From Halanaerobiales bacterium (GTDB lineage Bacteria; Bacillota_F; Halanaerobiia; DY22613): a stretch of 60,277 nucleotides of DNA. The notes beneath the pieces were generated by a model. That model was not told where the DNA came from, searched no databases, and saw nothing but the letters and a program-made list of their open reading frames with translations. The position numbers and the translations under genes were made by a program. Within the stretch, counting starts at the first letter, position 1. Each line of letters opens with the position of its first letter. The stretch covers positions 1 through 60,277 of the forward strand of contig JAGMES010000012.1 of NCBI GenBank assembly GCA_023128035.1. The letters run 5' to 3'. Shown here piece after piece: positions 34,487 through 43,223 of the stretch.

Positions 34487-35611
34487 TTATTCTTTCCAAT
34501 CTCCTGACTCAATAAATGCAGACATAAGTTCCATCGCACAACTGAATACCTCTGGCCTCATACCAAAACCAATTCTAAAATGGCCTGGTCTCTCAAAAGC
34601 TTCACCTGGAAGAAGTGATACATCTGTTTTTTCAACCAATTTTGTAGCAAAGGCTTGACTGCTTATTGATTTATCTTTTAAAAAAGGAAATGCCACGATT
34701 CCACCTTCTGGTTCTACCCAATCAATGAATTTTTTATGTTTGCTAATAAATTTCTTGAGTTCATTTTTATTTTCTATGATCCAGCCTTTGTGTACCTCCA
34801 TAATCTTTTCCCAATTTAACAATAGCTTTTGAGATATTAAATCATTGATTGAAGTGATAGTGTGAGTTGTATAATCCTTAAAATCACGACCATCATCAAT
34901 CAATTCCTTCGGCCCAATCATCCAACCAACGCGCAAACCAACACAAGCAAAACACTTAATCATTGATCCTACTGCAACAACATTTTCTGCCTGATCATAT
35001 AATGACGGAATTAATTTTTCCTCACCGTATGGTATAAATCTGTAATGTTCATCAGCTAGTATTTCAATACCATGTTCTTTTGCAAGTCTGCTTATCTTAT
35101 TAAATTCTTCATCGTTAAGTCTCATTCCTGTTGGATTATGGGGATTATTTAAAACAATGATCTTAGTTTTATCATCTATTAATGCTTCCAATTTTTCGAT
35201 ATCAATCCTAAAATTATCTTCATGATTTAAGTCCAATAATCGAACATCATAGCCAATATATCTTGGAACTTCGTACAGAGTTTGAAATGCTGGGAATGGA
35301 ACAATTACATTTGCTCCCGGCTCAAAGCGAAGCTGGTAATATATAAACAAAGCTTCACTAGTACCAGTAGTAACGAGAATATTTTCTGGCTCTACATTAT
35401 CGTAAAATGAAGCGATAATTTTTCTTAACTCAATAGATCCATATGTATCATTGTTAGCAAAACTACATTCGGCTAGTTCTTCTAACGGTGTATTAGTAAT
35501 CTTAAGTATTTCTCCTAAAGTTTTATCTTCGACGCCACTTTCTCCTAAGTTGTACTTTACATGTTGATTTTCAATTAACCATGGTTCCATCAAGTGTAAT
35601 GATATCTTCAT
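34487..35611 (-). CDS. PLP-dependent fold-type I enzyme, capreomycidine-synthase-like
   Basis: The 374-aa enzyme has TTGTSEALF, NNPHNPTG (156-162), LADEHY with Asp187 that pairs with the PLP nitrogen, and SMIKCFACVGLRVGW with the PLP Lys219. The N-terminal YNLGESGVEDKTLGEIL and NNDTYGSIELRKII are unlike ordinary aspartate aminotransferases and recall capreomycidine synthase (VioD) and related arginine-cyclising enzymes. That assignment is by motif memory and is moderate; a plain aminotransferase making a keto or amino precursor is the alternative. The start follows the radical SAM stop by two bases with AGGAG inside the upstream gene, so translation is coupled. Confidence 0.8.
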   Translation of the reverse strand: MKISLHLMEPWLIENQHVKYNLGESGVEDKTLGEILKITNTPLEELAECSFANNDTYGSIELRKIIASFYDNVEPENILVTTGTSEALFIYYQLRFEPGANVIVPFPAFQTLYEVPRYIGYDVRLLDLNHEDNFRIDIEKLEALIDDKTKIIVLNNPHNPTGMRLNDEEFNKISRLAKEHGIEILADEHYRFIPYGEEKLIPSLYDQAENVVAVGSMIKCFACVGLRVGWMIGPKELIDDGRDFKDYTTHTITSINDLISQKLLLNWEKIMEVHKGWIIENKNELKKFISKHKKFIDWVEPEGGIVAFPFLKDKSISSQAFATKLVEKTDVSLLPGEAFERPGHFRIGFGMRPEVFSCAMELMSAFIESGDWKE

Positions 35612-35613
35612 CT

Positions 35614-36750
35614 TTATTCGCTCCTCTTTATTGTTTTTAAAATATTTCTTACACGTTTGGGAAGTTCTTCATCATTTTTTTCATCAAGTAAGCTGGCCCA
35701 CTCATCTTTACATGAGCATTCAATTGAATCAAAGATTGAAACATCGCCAAATTGGTTGTACGTTTCAAACGCTTTATAGATCAGGTTGTCACATGTAAGA
35801 CAATTTGATGCCTTGACTTCAGCAGAGACAGAATAGACCATCGGACTTATGTAAATTGGTGTTTTCAAGCCCAACATATCTCTTGTTTGGAGGATTTTGA
35901 TTACAGACCACAAATAAGCTGGCCTATATAAGTTATTCTTCCATAGTTCATGAACAAGAGTGTGGTTTTCAATCGTCGGTAATTCCATGTCAACTCTTTT
36001 CAAATTAAATTGTTCAAGATACTGTAAGCTGTTTAAATAGTCATCAATAGCTTCTTGTTCAGTTAAAAATGGTGGTTTTAAAAATACGAGCGGAACAATA
36101 CTAATACCATAGTTTTTAGCGATCTTACAGTTCTTCTCAAATATACTATTTTCAAAACCTTTATTTATACAAAGATCCCTGACAAGTGGATTAGCAGATT
36201 CATAACCAACAGCTATTTCAATCTCCTTATCTGTTACTGCTCTCATTTTTGCTATCTTTTCTTCAGTAATATCTTCTACCCTTGATTCAATAACTATTTT
36301 CTTTACATTAGATTTTTCACTCAATATCTCCATAATTTTTATGAAAGTATTGAAACTGATCTCCTCTTCTCTAAGCATACTTCCATCATTATACAGACAG
36401 ATAATCGGATACTGGCTAAAGTTAATGTTTTCATCATTCAACACATCATTGATTTGTGCGAAGTAGTCTTCATCTGGAACTTTCTCACCAAAGTTAGTTG
36501 CATTATAAAATCCGCAAAAAGTGCAACCTCCTGTTTCCTTTGCCAGCGAACACCCTGTACCTCGCAAAAACAGGACAAGCCTGTCTACATACTCATTATT
36601 GAAATAACCTTTTCTTGGCTCTGTGAAGATTACTTTGTGAAATGAATTTGCTTCATTTACAGTCTCTAGCTTTGCCAAATCTCTTAAGTTTTTAAGATAG
36701 ATTCGTAATTCTTCCCTTACTTCTCTATGTACACAATAATTATGTTTCAA
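35614..36750 (-). CDS. Radical SAM enzyme with CX8CX2C cluster (Elp3/archaeosine-synthase-like)
   Basis: The 378-aa protein has LFLRGTGCSLAKETGGCTFCGF: Cys67, Cys76 and Cys79 form a CX8CX2C motif, different from the usual CX3CX2C. This spacing and the GGC-T-FCG context occur in the TIGR01210/RaSEA and Elp3-like group. A SAM-binding ESRVEDIT and a VPLVFLKPP region follow, and the C-terminus has four more cysteines (NCLTCDN, ECSCKDE), perhaps a second metal site. Inside an NRPS operon it likely modifies an amino acid precursor or the peptide; the reaction cannot be read. A TTG start follows GGAGG by eight bases, 28 bases after NRPS-D. Confidence 0.85.
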   Translation of the reverse strand: MKHNYCVHREVREELRIYLKNLRDLAKLETVNEANSFHKVIFTEPRKGYFNNEYVDRLVLFLRGTGCSLAKETGGCTFCGFYNATNFGEKVPDEDYFAQINDVLNDENINFSQYPIICLYNDGSMLREEEISFNTFIKIMEILSEKSNVKKIVIESRVEDITEEKIAKMRAVTDKEIEIAVGYESANPLVRDLCINKGFENSIFEKNCKIAKNYGISIVPLVFLKPPFLTEQEAIDDYLNSLQYLEQFNLKRVDMELPTIENHTLVHELWKNNLYRPAYLWSVIKILQTRDMLGLKTPIYISPMVYSVSAEVKASNCLTCDNLIYKAFETYNQFGDVSIFDSIECSCKDEWASLLDEKNDEELPKRVRNILKTIKRSE

Positions 36751-36778
36751 TACTTATGCCTCCCTCTCTTTATGGAAT

Positions 36779-39199
36779 TCACTTTGCATTCAGTATCTTT
36801 CTCATAGCATCAGCAACACCTACTACATACGGATACTCAAAGATAGTTAAATGTTGACCTGGTACATGATAGTAGGTAACACTTCCAAAAGTCATTTCAC
36901 GCCAAAGTTCTGGGCTAAAACGTGGATCAGTATGTTCATCAGCCTTTATAACATATACATCGGCATTCACAATACCTCGATACTGATATTCCTTTTTACA
37001 TAGATAAACAATATTCTCCTGAATTGTTCTATTAGTTTGCACGTTGTCTATTTCTTTTTTAGTAGAATACTCATCTGACCAGACATCCATAGAGACCGCA
37101 TCTTTTTGTAGGATTCTTTTTATAGATTTAAATGGCTTTGATGTTTGTCCTTTAAGCCTTAGCATCCGCACACGATTTCTTGGTATGAATGCATATTCAT
37201 CTAGAACAATTATTTTTTTGATTACATCTCCCTGCTCTTCAAGCCTTCTAACTAATTCATACAACAATCTCGCTCCCCAACAATATCCACCAATGATATA
37301 TGGACCCTGAGGTTGAATGGCTTTTATGTCTCGAATATAGTCTGTCACCATTTCATCCACACTTTGTGCCATTTTACTTGGGTCAAACATACCTTTTGCC
37401 TGAAGTCCATAAAAATTGCAGTCTTCTTGAAGAAGTTTGGCAAGATCTTTATACAAATAAGCACTTCCATCCATACCGTGAACAACGAAAACATTTTTCT
37501 TTTTACTGCTAATCTTATTTAAGCTGACAGCACATTCGAATTGGCTGAGTGTATTATCTTCATTCAAAATATTGGCAAACTCAGCAATGGTAGGCTTTTT
37601 AAATAACTCGCTTACTGAAACTTCCATGCCAAAATCTTCATTGATCAATTTCATTACTCTCACTACATTTATTGAATTTCCACCAATTTCAAAAAAATTA
37701 TGGTTTATGCCTACACCCTCTAGGTTTAATACATTTTGCCATATATGCACTAATTTTTCTTCGACCTGGTTGGTAGGGGAAACATACTCTAAAGCAGGAT
37801 TGTTTCGTAAATCCTTCATTTTATCCCGCTGTTCTAAGTCAGCAATGATCTGGCTTTTTTCGTCTTCTGTAAGTATATCTATAATGCTAACACATACCTC
37901 TGGATTTTCTGTAACTATCTTAAGTACTTTTTTAACGTGTTCTCCCATTTTATTTATAAACTCAGGATTATATACAAGGGCATTGTAAGAAAATCTGATA
38001 TCCAAGCTTTCTCCAACTACTAGAAAAATGTTTAGATCATACTTTGTCTGTGAATAACTTTCTGTATTTGTCAAAACAAAACCTAGATTCTGACTGGAGT
38101 CATTGATAACTTCTTTATCTAAAGGATAGTTCTCAAATATGCTAATGTTATTAATTAGCTCCCCGATTCCTCCCGTATGGGACTCAATCTCAGCCAGTGG
38201 AAAATATTCATAGCTTCTTGAAGAGACCACATCTTTTTGAAGTTTTTTCACTATATCGACGAAAATATCGTTACTTTTACCTTTAACACGTACAGGAACA
38301 GTGTTGATGAAAAGTCCTAACATCTGTTCTATACCTTCTACTTCAGGAGGTCTACCTGAGACAACTGCTCCAAATACTACATCATCTGAATTGTTATACC
38401 TTTGCAGAAGAATGCCCCAGATTGCTTGGAAAACTACATTTATAGTAACATTGCAATCTTTTGCTATCTTTTCCATACTCCTTAGAAGAGCGCTATCAAA
38501 TTTGAATGTTTTATTCTGCTGTACATACTCTACGTTTATTGATAACTTATTAAATCCAAACGGAAGTGCTTGAGTTTTATAATCTTCAATATATTTCTTC
38601 CAGTAATCACTAGCCTCTACTCTATCTTGCTTTTGTAACCAATCAATATAGTTACTGTAAGGATAGACTTTACTTAAATTTAAAGGTGTACCTTCTTTCA
38701 GTGACTTATAAATCTGTACAAAATCTTGGAAAATTATACCAAGACACCAGCCATCCATGATTATATGATGATAACTCCATATTAGCCGATAACTTTCTTC
38801 ACTTATCTTAAGTATTGTCATTCTAATAAGAATATCTTTCGTTAGATTAAACCCTCGTTCCATATCTTTATCCTTGAATTTCTTTATATAATCAAGTTTT
38901 TCGGTTTCTTCTAGCAGAGATATATCTTCAAAATATATTTTCCCAATTTTCTCTTTAAAAACAACCTGTCTGGGCTCTTTAATCTTCTGATAAACAAAGT
39001 TTGTACGCAAAATATCATATCTTTGAATAATCAGGTTAAAACTCTTTTCAAATAAATCAATATCTAAGGTACCAGATAAATGCATTTCGTCTTGTTCAAA
39101 GCAAACAGTACTAGTTTTATCCTTTAAATAATGGTATAACATTCTCTCCTGCATCGGTGATAGTGGTGATATTTTTTGAAAGTCGTTTTTTTTGGACAT
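36779..39199 (-). CDS. NRPS-D, C-T-TE termination protein without A domain
   Basis: An 806-aa protein. C domain about 1-440, of the type that follows an epimerisation domain (SPLSPMQERMLYH; active site YHHIIMDGW). T domain about 475-550 (IGGNSINVV, carrier Ser present). Type I thioesterase about 575-806. The TE nucleophile motif is GYCWGA, so Cys640 replaces the usual Ser; Asp667 (VLDEYAF) and His783 (PGQHLTIF) complete the triad at typical spacing. There is no A domain between C and T, so the carrier must be loaded in trans, or else TE or C use an external nucleophile. Known: Cys-type TEs occur in some NRPS lines making strained rings such as the beta-lactone of obafluorin. Confidence 0.9.
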   Translation of the reverse strand: MSKKNDFQKISPLSPMQERMLYHYLKDKTSTVCFEQDEMHLSGTLDIDLFEKSFNLIIQRYDILRTNFVYQKIKEPRQVVFKEKIGKIYFEDISLLEETEKLDYIKKFKDKDMERGFNLTKDILIRMTILKISEESYRLIWSYHHIIMDGWCLGIIFQDFVQIYKSLKEGTPLNLSKVYPYSNYIDWLQKQDRVEASDYWKKYIEDYKTQALPFGFNKLSINVEYVQQNKTFKFDSALLRSMEKIAKDCNVTINVVFQAIWGILLQRYNNSDDVVFGAVVSGRPPEVEGIEQMLGLFINTVPVRVKGKSNDIFVDIVKKLQKDVVSSRSYEYFPLAEIESHTGGIGELINNISIFENYPLDKEVINDSSQNLGFVLTNTESYSQTKYDLNIFLVVGESLDIRFSYNALVYNPEFINKMGEHVKKVLKIVTENPEVCVSIIDILTEDEKSQIIADLEQRDKMKDLRNNPALEYVSPTNQVEEKLVHIWQNVLNLEGVGINHNFFEIGGNSINVVRVMKLINEDFGMEVSVSELFKKPTIAEFANILNEDNTLSQFECAVSLNKISSKKKNVFVVHGMDGSAYLYKDLAKLLQEDCNFYGLQAKGMFDPSKMAQSVDEMVTDYIRDIKAIQPQGPYIIGGYCWGARLLYELVRRLEEQGDVIKKIIVLDEYAFIPRNRVRMLRLKGQTSKPFKSIKRILQKDAVSMDVWSDEYSTKKEIDNVQTNRTIQENIVYLCKKEYQYRGIVNADVYVIKADEHTDPRFSPELWREMTFGSVTYYHVPGQHLTIFEYPYVVGVADAMRKILNAK

Positions 39200-39261
39200 T
39201 AAGCTTCATCCTCTCTAATCTTTCATAGCTTAAGTATAAATAAGCCGCTCAGACACACCTG

Positions 39262-42200
39262 TTAATCATCAAATAAATCAGCTATTGCATCTAACTCTTC
39301 AAGCGAAAGAGTACTATCTCCCAAATCCGAAGGAGTAATATCAGTCTCTTCCAGTTGTGTACAATGATCGATGATACGTATTAGATTTTCATGATACCTA
39401 TCTACTAAATATTGGACAGTTTCAGGTTTGTATTCATGCTCATTGTAGCTGAATTTCAATACCAACTGGCCGTTAGCTATCATTCCATTTATATCAAAAG
39501 CATATTTACTCTCAATCTCGGTACTGATTCCAGCACCTGTAGAAACTTTTGAAGGGTTAAAAACACCTTTATTTACATCCTGATCAAATTGGCCTAAGTA
39601 GTTAAAACTAATCTCTGGATTTACCGTCAATATGTCTTCAGCCTTATTTTTATCTAGAGTGAGATATCTAAGTATTCCATATGATATTCCTTTGTCTGGA
39701 ACTTTTCTTAGATTTTCTTTCACAAGCTTAATGAGATAAGAAAGGTCATCTGAATTGCTCATATTGAGGATCATTGGGTATTGTGTTGTGAACCACCCTA
39801 CTGTTCTTGTGATATCTATTCCTTTGATGATTTCTTCCCGACCATGCCCTTCGAGGTTGATCAGCACCCTGTCATTTCTAGTCCAATCCTTTATTGCCAG
39901 TCCTAGAGTTGTAAGCAATATGTCATTAATTTCGGTATTATATGCTTTGTTTACATGCTTTAATAATTTTTCAGTATATTCGCTTTCCAGCACCATTGGT
40001 AATACATTGCTATCTTTAACTTTCCTACATTCTATATCCCAATCTTTAGGTAGAAGTTTTACATCTATCTGCACAAGTTTTTCCCAATAATCTAGTAACC
40101 TCTTCATTTCATTACTTTGAGCGAACTCGTTAAGTTTTTCTGACCACTCTTTAAATGAATGGGTTTTTGCGGGCAGTTTTATCTCTTCTCCTGTAAGTGC
40201 TTGCTTATATGCGTCAGCTAGATCTTCGAAAATGATTCTCCATGATATTCCATCAACCACAAGATGATGGATTGCTACCAAGAGGTGGTCACCATCTTTT
40301 GTTTTAAATAATCCCAGTTTTACAAGGGGCCCAACCTCAAGATCAATCCCCGACTGAATCTTATTTGCTTCTTCCTCAATCTTTGCCTCATAATCCAACT
40401 CACCAGCGAAGTTGAAGATTTTTAAATCAAACAAATCGCCTTCTAGTTCCCTGTTGTACTGCCTAATCAAGCTACCCTCGATTTTATACACCATTCTTAA
40501 CGCATCGTGGTGCTCAACTATTTTGGTGAATGTTTTCCTTATAGCATTTTCTTCAAACCCTTCTTTACTATAAAGCATGATCGAATGATTAAAATGATAC
40601 ATATTGGTAAACTTCTGCTGAAAAAACCATGCCTGTACAGGAATAAGTTTTACTTCTCCTTCAACAATACCCTGATCTGCTGTGATCTGGACATTTTTGA
40701 TAAAACCACTTAACTCGTTAATACTATGATACTGAAACAAATCTTTTATTTCCATTTTAAGCCCATATTTGTTAAGCCTTGAGGCAATCTGTATTGCTTT
40801 GATCGAATCCCCACCAAGATTAAAGAAATTATCGTTTATTCCTACTGTATCTATCCCCAGCACATCTTCCCAGACCGCAGCTAATTTTTCTTCAATATAA
40901 TCGCGGGGCGCTACGAATTTCTCTCCTGAAACGATATTTCCATCAGGCTCAGGCAGCGCTTTTTTGTCCACCTTGCCATTTTTAGTAAGAGGAATGCTAT
41001 TAAGTTGTACAAAATAAGATGGTATCATGTGTGATGGTAAATTTTTTGACAGGCATTCTCTTAGCTCACCCACAACAAGTTCACCATCAACTACCACATA
41101 GGCGATTAAGTATTTACCATGGTTTTCACTCTGTTTCGCCAATACTACTGCTTCTTTCACAGATTCCAATCCTAATAATTGGCTCTCAATCTCACCAGGG
41201 TCAATTCGAAATCCTCTGATCTTCACCTGTTGATCAATCCGACCAACAAATTCTACGTTCCCATCTGGTAGCCACCTTGCCAAATCTCCAGTTTTGTACA
41301 TTCTCATCCCGATCTCAAAAGGATTTAGCACAAATTTCTCCGCTGTAAGTTCTGAATTGTTTAAATATCCCCTGGCAACACCATCACCACTGACACACAG
41401 TTCACCAGACACTCCTATCGGACAAAGTTTATTATGTCTATCAATTATATAAGCAGTTGAATTACTAATTGGTCTACCAATAGGTATATTATCTTCATAT
41501 TCAATATCAATAGAATTACAAATGGAAAATGTCGTATTCTCTGTAGGGCCATAACCGTTTATGATCTTTGTATTAGAGGAGCAATTTCTTACTGTATTTA
41601 TGTGTTTTGGAGATAAAATATCACCACCAACTAACAGATTTCGAACTGTCTCAAACATCTCAGGCTTTTGGACTGATAGCTGGTTAAAAAGTGGCGAGGT
41701 AAGCCATAAAGTAGTTATCTGATACTTTTTAAGCGTTTCATCCAGTTTCTCAGCATCCAAAATAACATTTTCATCGATCAGATACAGTTCAAGCCCGTTC
41801 AATAAGGCGCCCCAGATTTCAAAGGTACATGCGTCAAATACCAAAGCACCAGTTTGCAGAATTCTATCACCTGGCTTTAATTCTACATAGTTCGTATTCT
41901 TAACCAATCTAATTACATTTTTATGCTCAACCATTACCCCTTTAGGTCTACCTGTAGAGCCTGAAGTATACATGATATAAGCAAGGTCTGTGGAACTGTT
42001 GATATTTTCAACTTCCTCTGCTTCATTGCCATAAAATGCTCCTTTGTTAAGATCAATAATCTCTCCAGCAAATCCATCGACTTCTTTGAGGCTGCCATCA
42101 GTTAATAGCAGCCTACTTTCACAATCTTCCAGCATAAAGGTTATTCTTTCCTGTGGATGTTTGGGATCTATCGGTAAATACGCCCCACCAGCCTTCAAAA

Positions 42201-43206
42201 TACCCAATATCCCCACTATCATATCTAATGAACGTTTTGTGACTATGCCTATTATGCTGTCTTGCATGACACCTTTTTCTCTCAACGCTTTTGCCAGATG
42301 ATTAGCTCTGATATTAAGCTCTTGATAAGTTAGCTGTTGGTTTTCAAATACAACTGCTGTATTCTCTGGAGTCTGCGCCACCTGTTCCTCAAATAGTTGG
42401 TGGATAGCCTTATTCTGAGGATATTCACCCTTCGTATTGTTGAAATCAACCAGTATTTCTTGCCTTTCTTCATCTGACAAAAGAGTTAATTCTGACAATT
42501 TAACTTGTGGATTTTCAAGTGCTTGCTCCAAGATACTAACATAATGTTTGCAAAATTGAGTAATTGTGAATTCGCCAGTAAATGCATTGTTATAGAAAAC
42601 ACTTGCTTTCAAAGAGTTCTCTAACACTTCGAAAGAAAGAGTAATCCCACTTTGAAATTGATTTAACTCAACTTCATCATGAATATTTTTTAACAAACAA
42701 GCTAGACCAAATAAGCTATCTTCTTCTCCCGATAATTCTAAGCTTTCCAGTATTTTGGTAAAGGGATAGTCTTGGTTGTCATAAGCTTCTAACGCTGTTT
42801 CTCTTATAGCTAAGAGCAGTTCCATAAATGTCATCTCTTCATTAATACTATCACGTATCACAACAAACTCATTAAGTGTCTGCTTAGTACGTTTAGGTTT
42901 ATATACTGGAGAAATAATAGCAATATCCTCATTTTTTGTATATAAAAATGTTAAGATTTTTAAGTTGGTTAGCATCATCAGATAGACTGACATATTCATT
43001 TTCTTTGTTATTTTGCTAATTCTGGCCCATAAATTATCAGTAATCAAAAAATCCATTTCCTTACTTTGACGATCTTTACTACGATTCAAATCAGGCATTA
43101 AACCAGTTCTGGTCATTTCTCCTGACAATTTATTTAACCAATATTTATTTTGCTCAATATATTTGGGTTCTGAAAGTAATAATAAATCATAATCTGTTAA
43201 TTTCAT
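39262..43206 (-). CDS. NRPS-C, half C domain-A-T-E (D-Val predicted)
   Basis: A 1314-aa protein. Residues 1-245 are only the C-terminal lobe of a condensation domain: it starts at the lobe linker (YIEQNKYWLNKLSGEM) and has no HHxxxDG. A domain about 265-765 with YTSGSTGRPKG near 416 and eye-read code DAFWLGGTFK, one residue from the Val code DAFWIGGTFK. T near 801 with GGDSI, the form usual before epimerases. E domain about 865-1300 (HHLVVDGISWR; TVGWFTTQYP). The only epimerase in the window, so one D-residue is expected. It ends in a short acidic helix (LEELDAIADLFDD), fit to dock with the D-accepting C domains of NRPS-D or NRPS-E. GGGAGG, six bases before the ATG; 17 bases after NRPS-B. Confidence 0.92.
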   Translation of the reverse strand: MKLTDYDLLLLSEPKYIEQNKYWLNKLSGEMTRTGLMPDLNRSKDRQSKEMDFLITDNLWARISKITKKMNMSVYLMMLTNLKILTFLYTKNEDIAIISPVYKPKRTKQTLNEFVVIRDSINEEMTFMELLLAIRETALEAYDNQDYPFTKILESLELSGEEDSLFGLACLLKNIHDEVELNQFQSGITLSFEVLENSLKASVFYNNAFTGEFTITQFCKHYVSILEQALENPQVKLSELTLLSDEERQEILVDFNNTKGEYPQNKAIHQLFEEQVAQTPENTAVVFENQQLTYQELNIRANHLAKALREKGVMQDSIIGIVTKRSLDMIVGILGILKAGGAYLPIDPKHPQERITFMLEDCESRLLLTDGSLKEVDGFAGEIIDLNKGAFYGNEAEEVENINSSTDLAYIMYTSGSTGRPKGVMVEHKNVIRLVKNTNYVELKPGDRILQTGALVFDACTFEIWGALLNGLELYLIDENVILDAEKLDETLKKYQITTLWLTSPLFNQLSVQKPEMFETVRNLLVGGDILSPKHINTVRNCSSNTKIINGYGPTENTTFSICNSIDIEYEDNIPIGRPISNSTAYIIDRHNKLCPIGVSGELCVSGDGVARGYLNNSELTAEKFVLNPFEIGMRMYKTGDLARWLPDGNVEFVGRIDQQVKIRGFRIDPGEIESQLLGLESVKEAVVLAKQSENHGKYLIAYVVVDGELVVGELRECLSKNLPSHMIPSYFVQLNSIPLTKNGKVDKKALPEPDGNIVSGEKFVAPRDYIEEKLAAVWEDVLGIDTVGINDNFFNLGGDSIKAIQIASRLNKYGLKMEIKDLFQYHSINELSGFIKNVQITADQGIVEGEVKLIPVQAWFFQQKFTNMYHFNHSIMLYSKEGFEENAIRKTFTKIVEHHDALRMVYKIEGSLIRQYNRELEGDLFDLKIFNFAGELDYEAKIEEEANKIQSGIDLEVGPLVKLGLFKTKDGDHLLVAIHHLVVDGISWRIIFEDLADAYKQALTGEEIKLPAKTHSFKEWSEKLNEFAQSNEMKRLLDYWEKLVQIDVKLLPKDWDIECRKVKDSNVLPMVLESEYTEKLLKHVNKAYNTEINDILLTTLGLAIKDWTRNDRVLINLEGHGREEIIKGIDITRTVGWFTTQYPMILNMSNSDDLSYLIKLVKENLRKVPDKGISYGILRYLTLDKNKAEDILTVNPEISFNYLGQFDQDVNKGVFNPSKVSTGAGISTEIESKYAFDINGMIANGQLVLKFSYNEHEYKPETVQYLVDRYHENLIRIIDHCTQLEETDITPSDLGDSTLSLEELDAIADLFDD

Positions 43207-43223
43207 GGTTTGCCTCCCTTCAA

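Noticed and set aside
37572..37988. 138-codon plus-strand frame opposite NRPS-D
   Set aside because: Shadow of the C-T linker and T domain of NRPS-D on the other strand.
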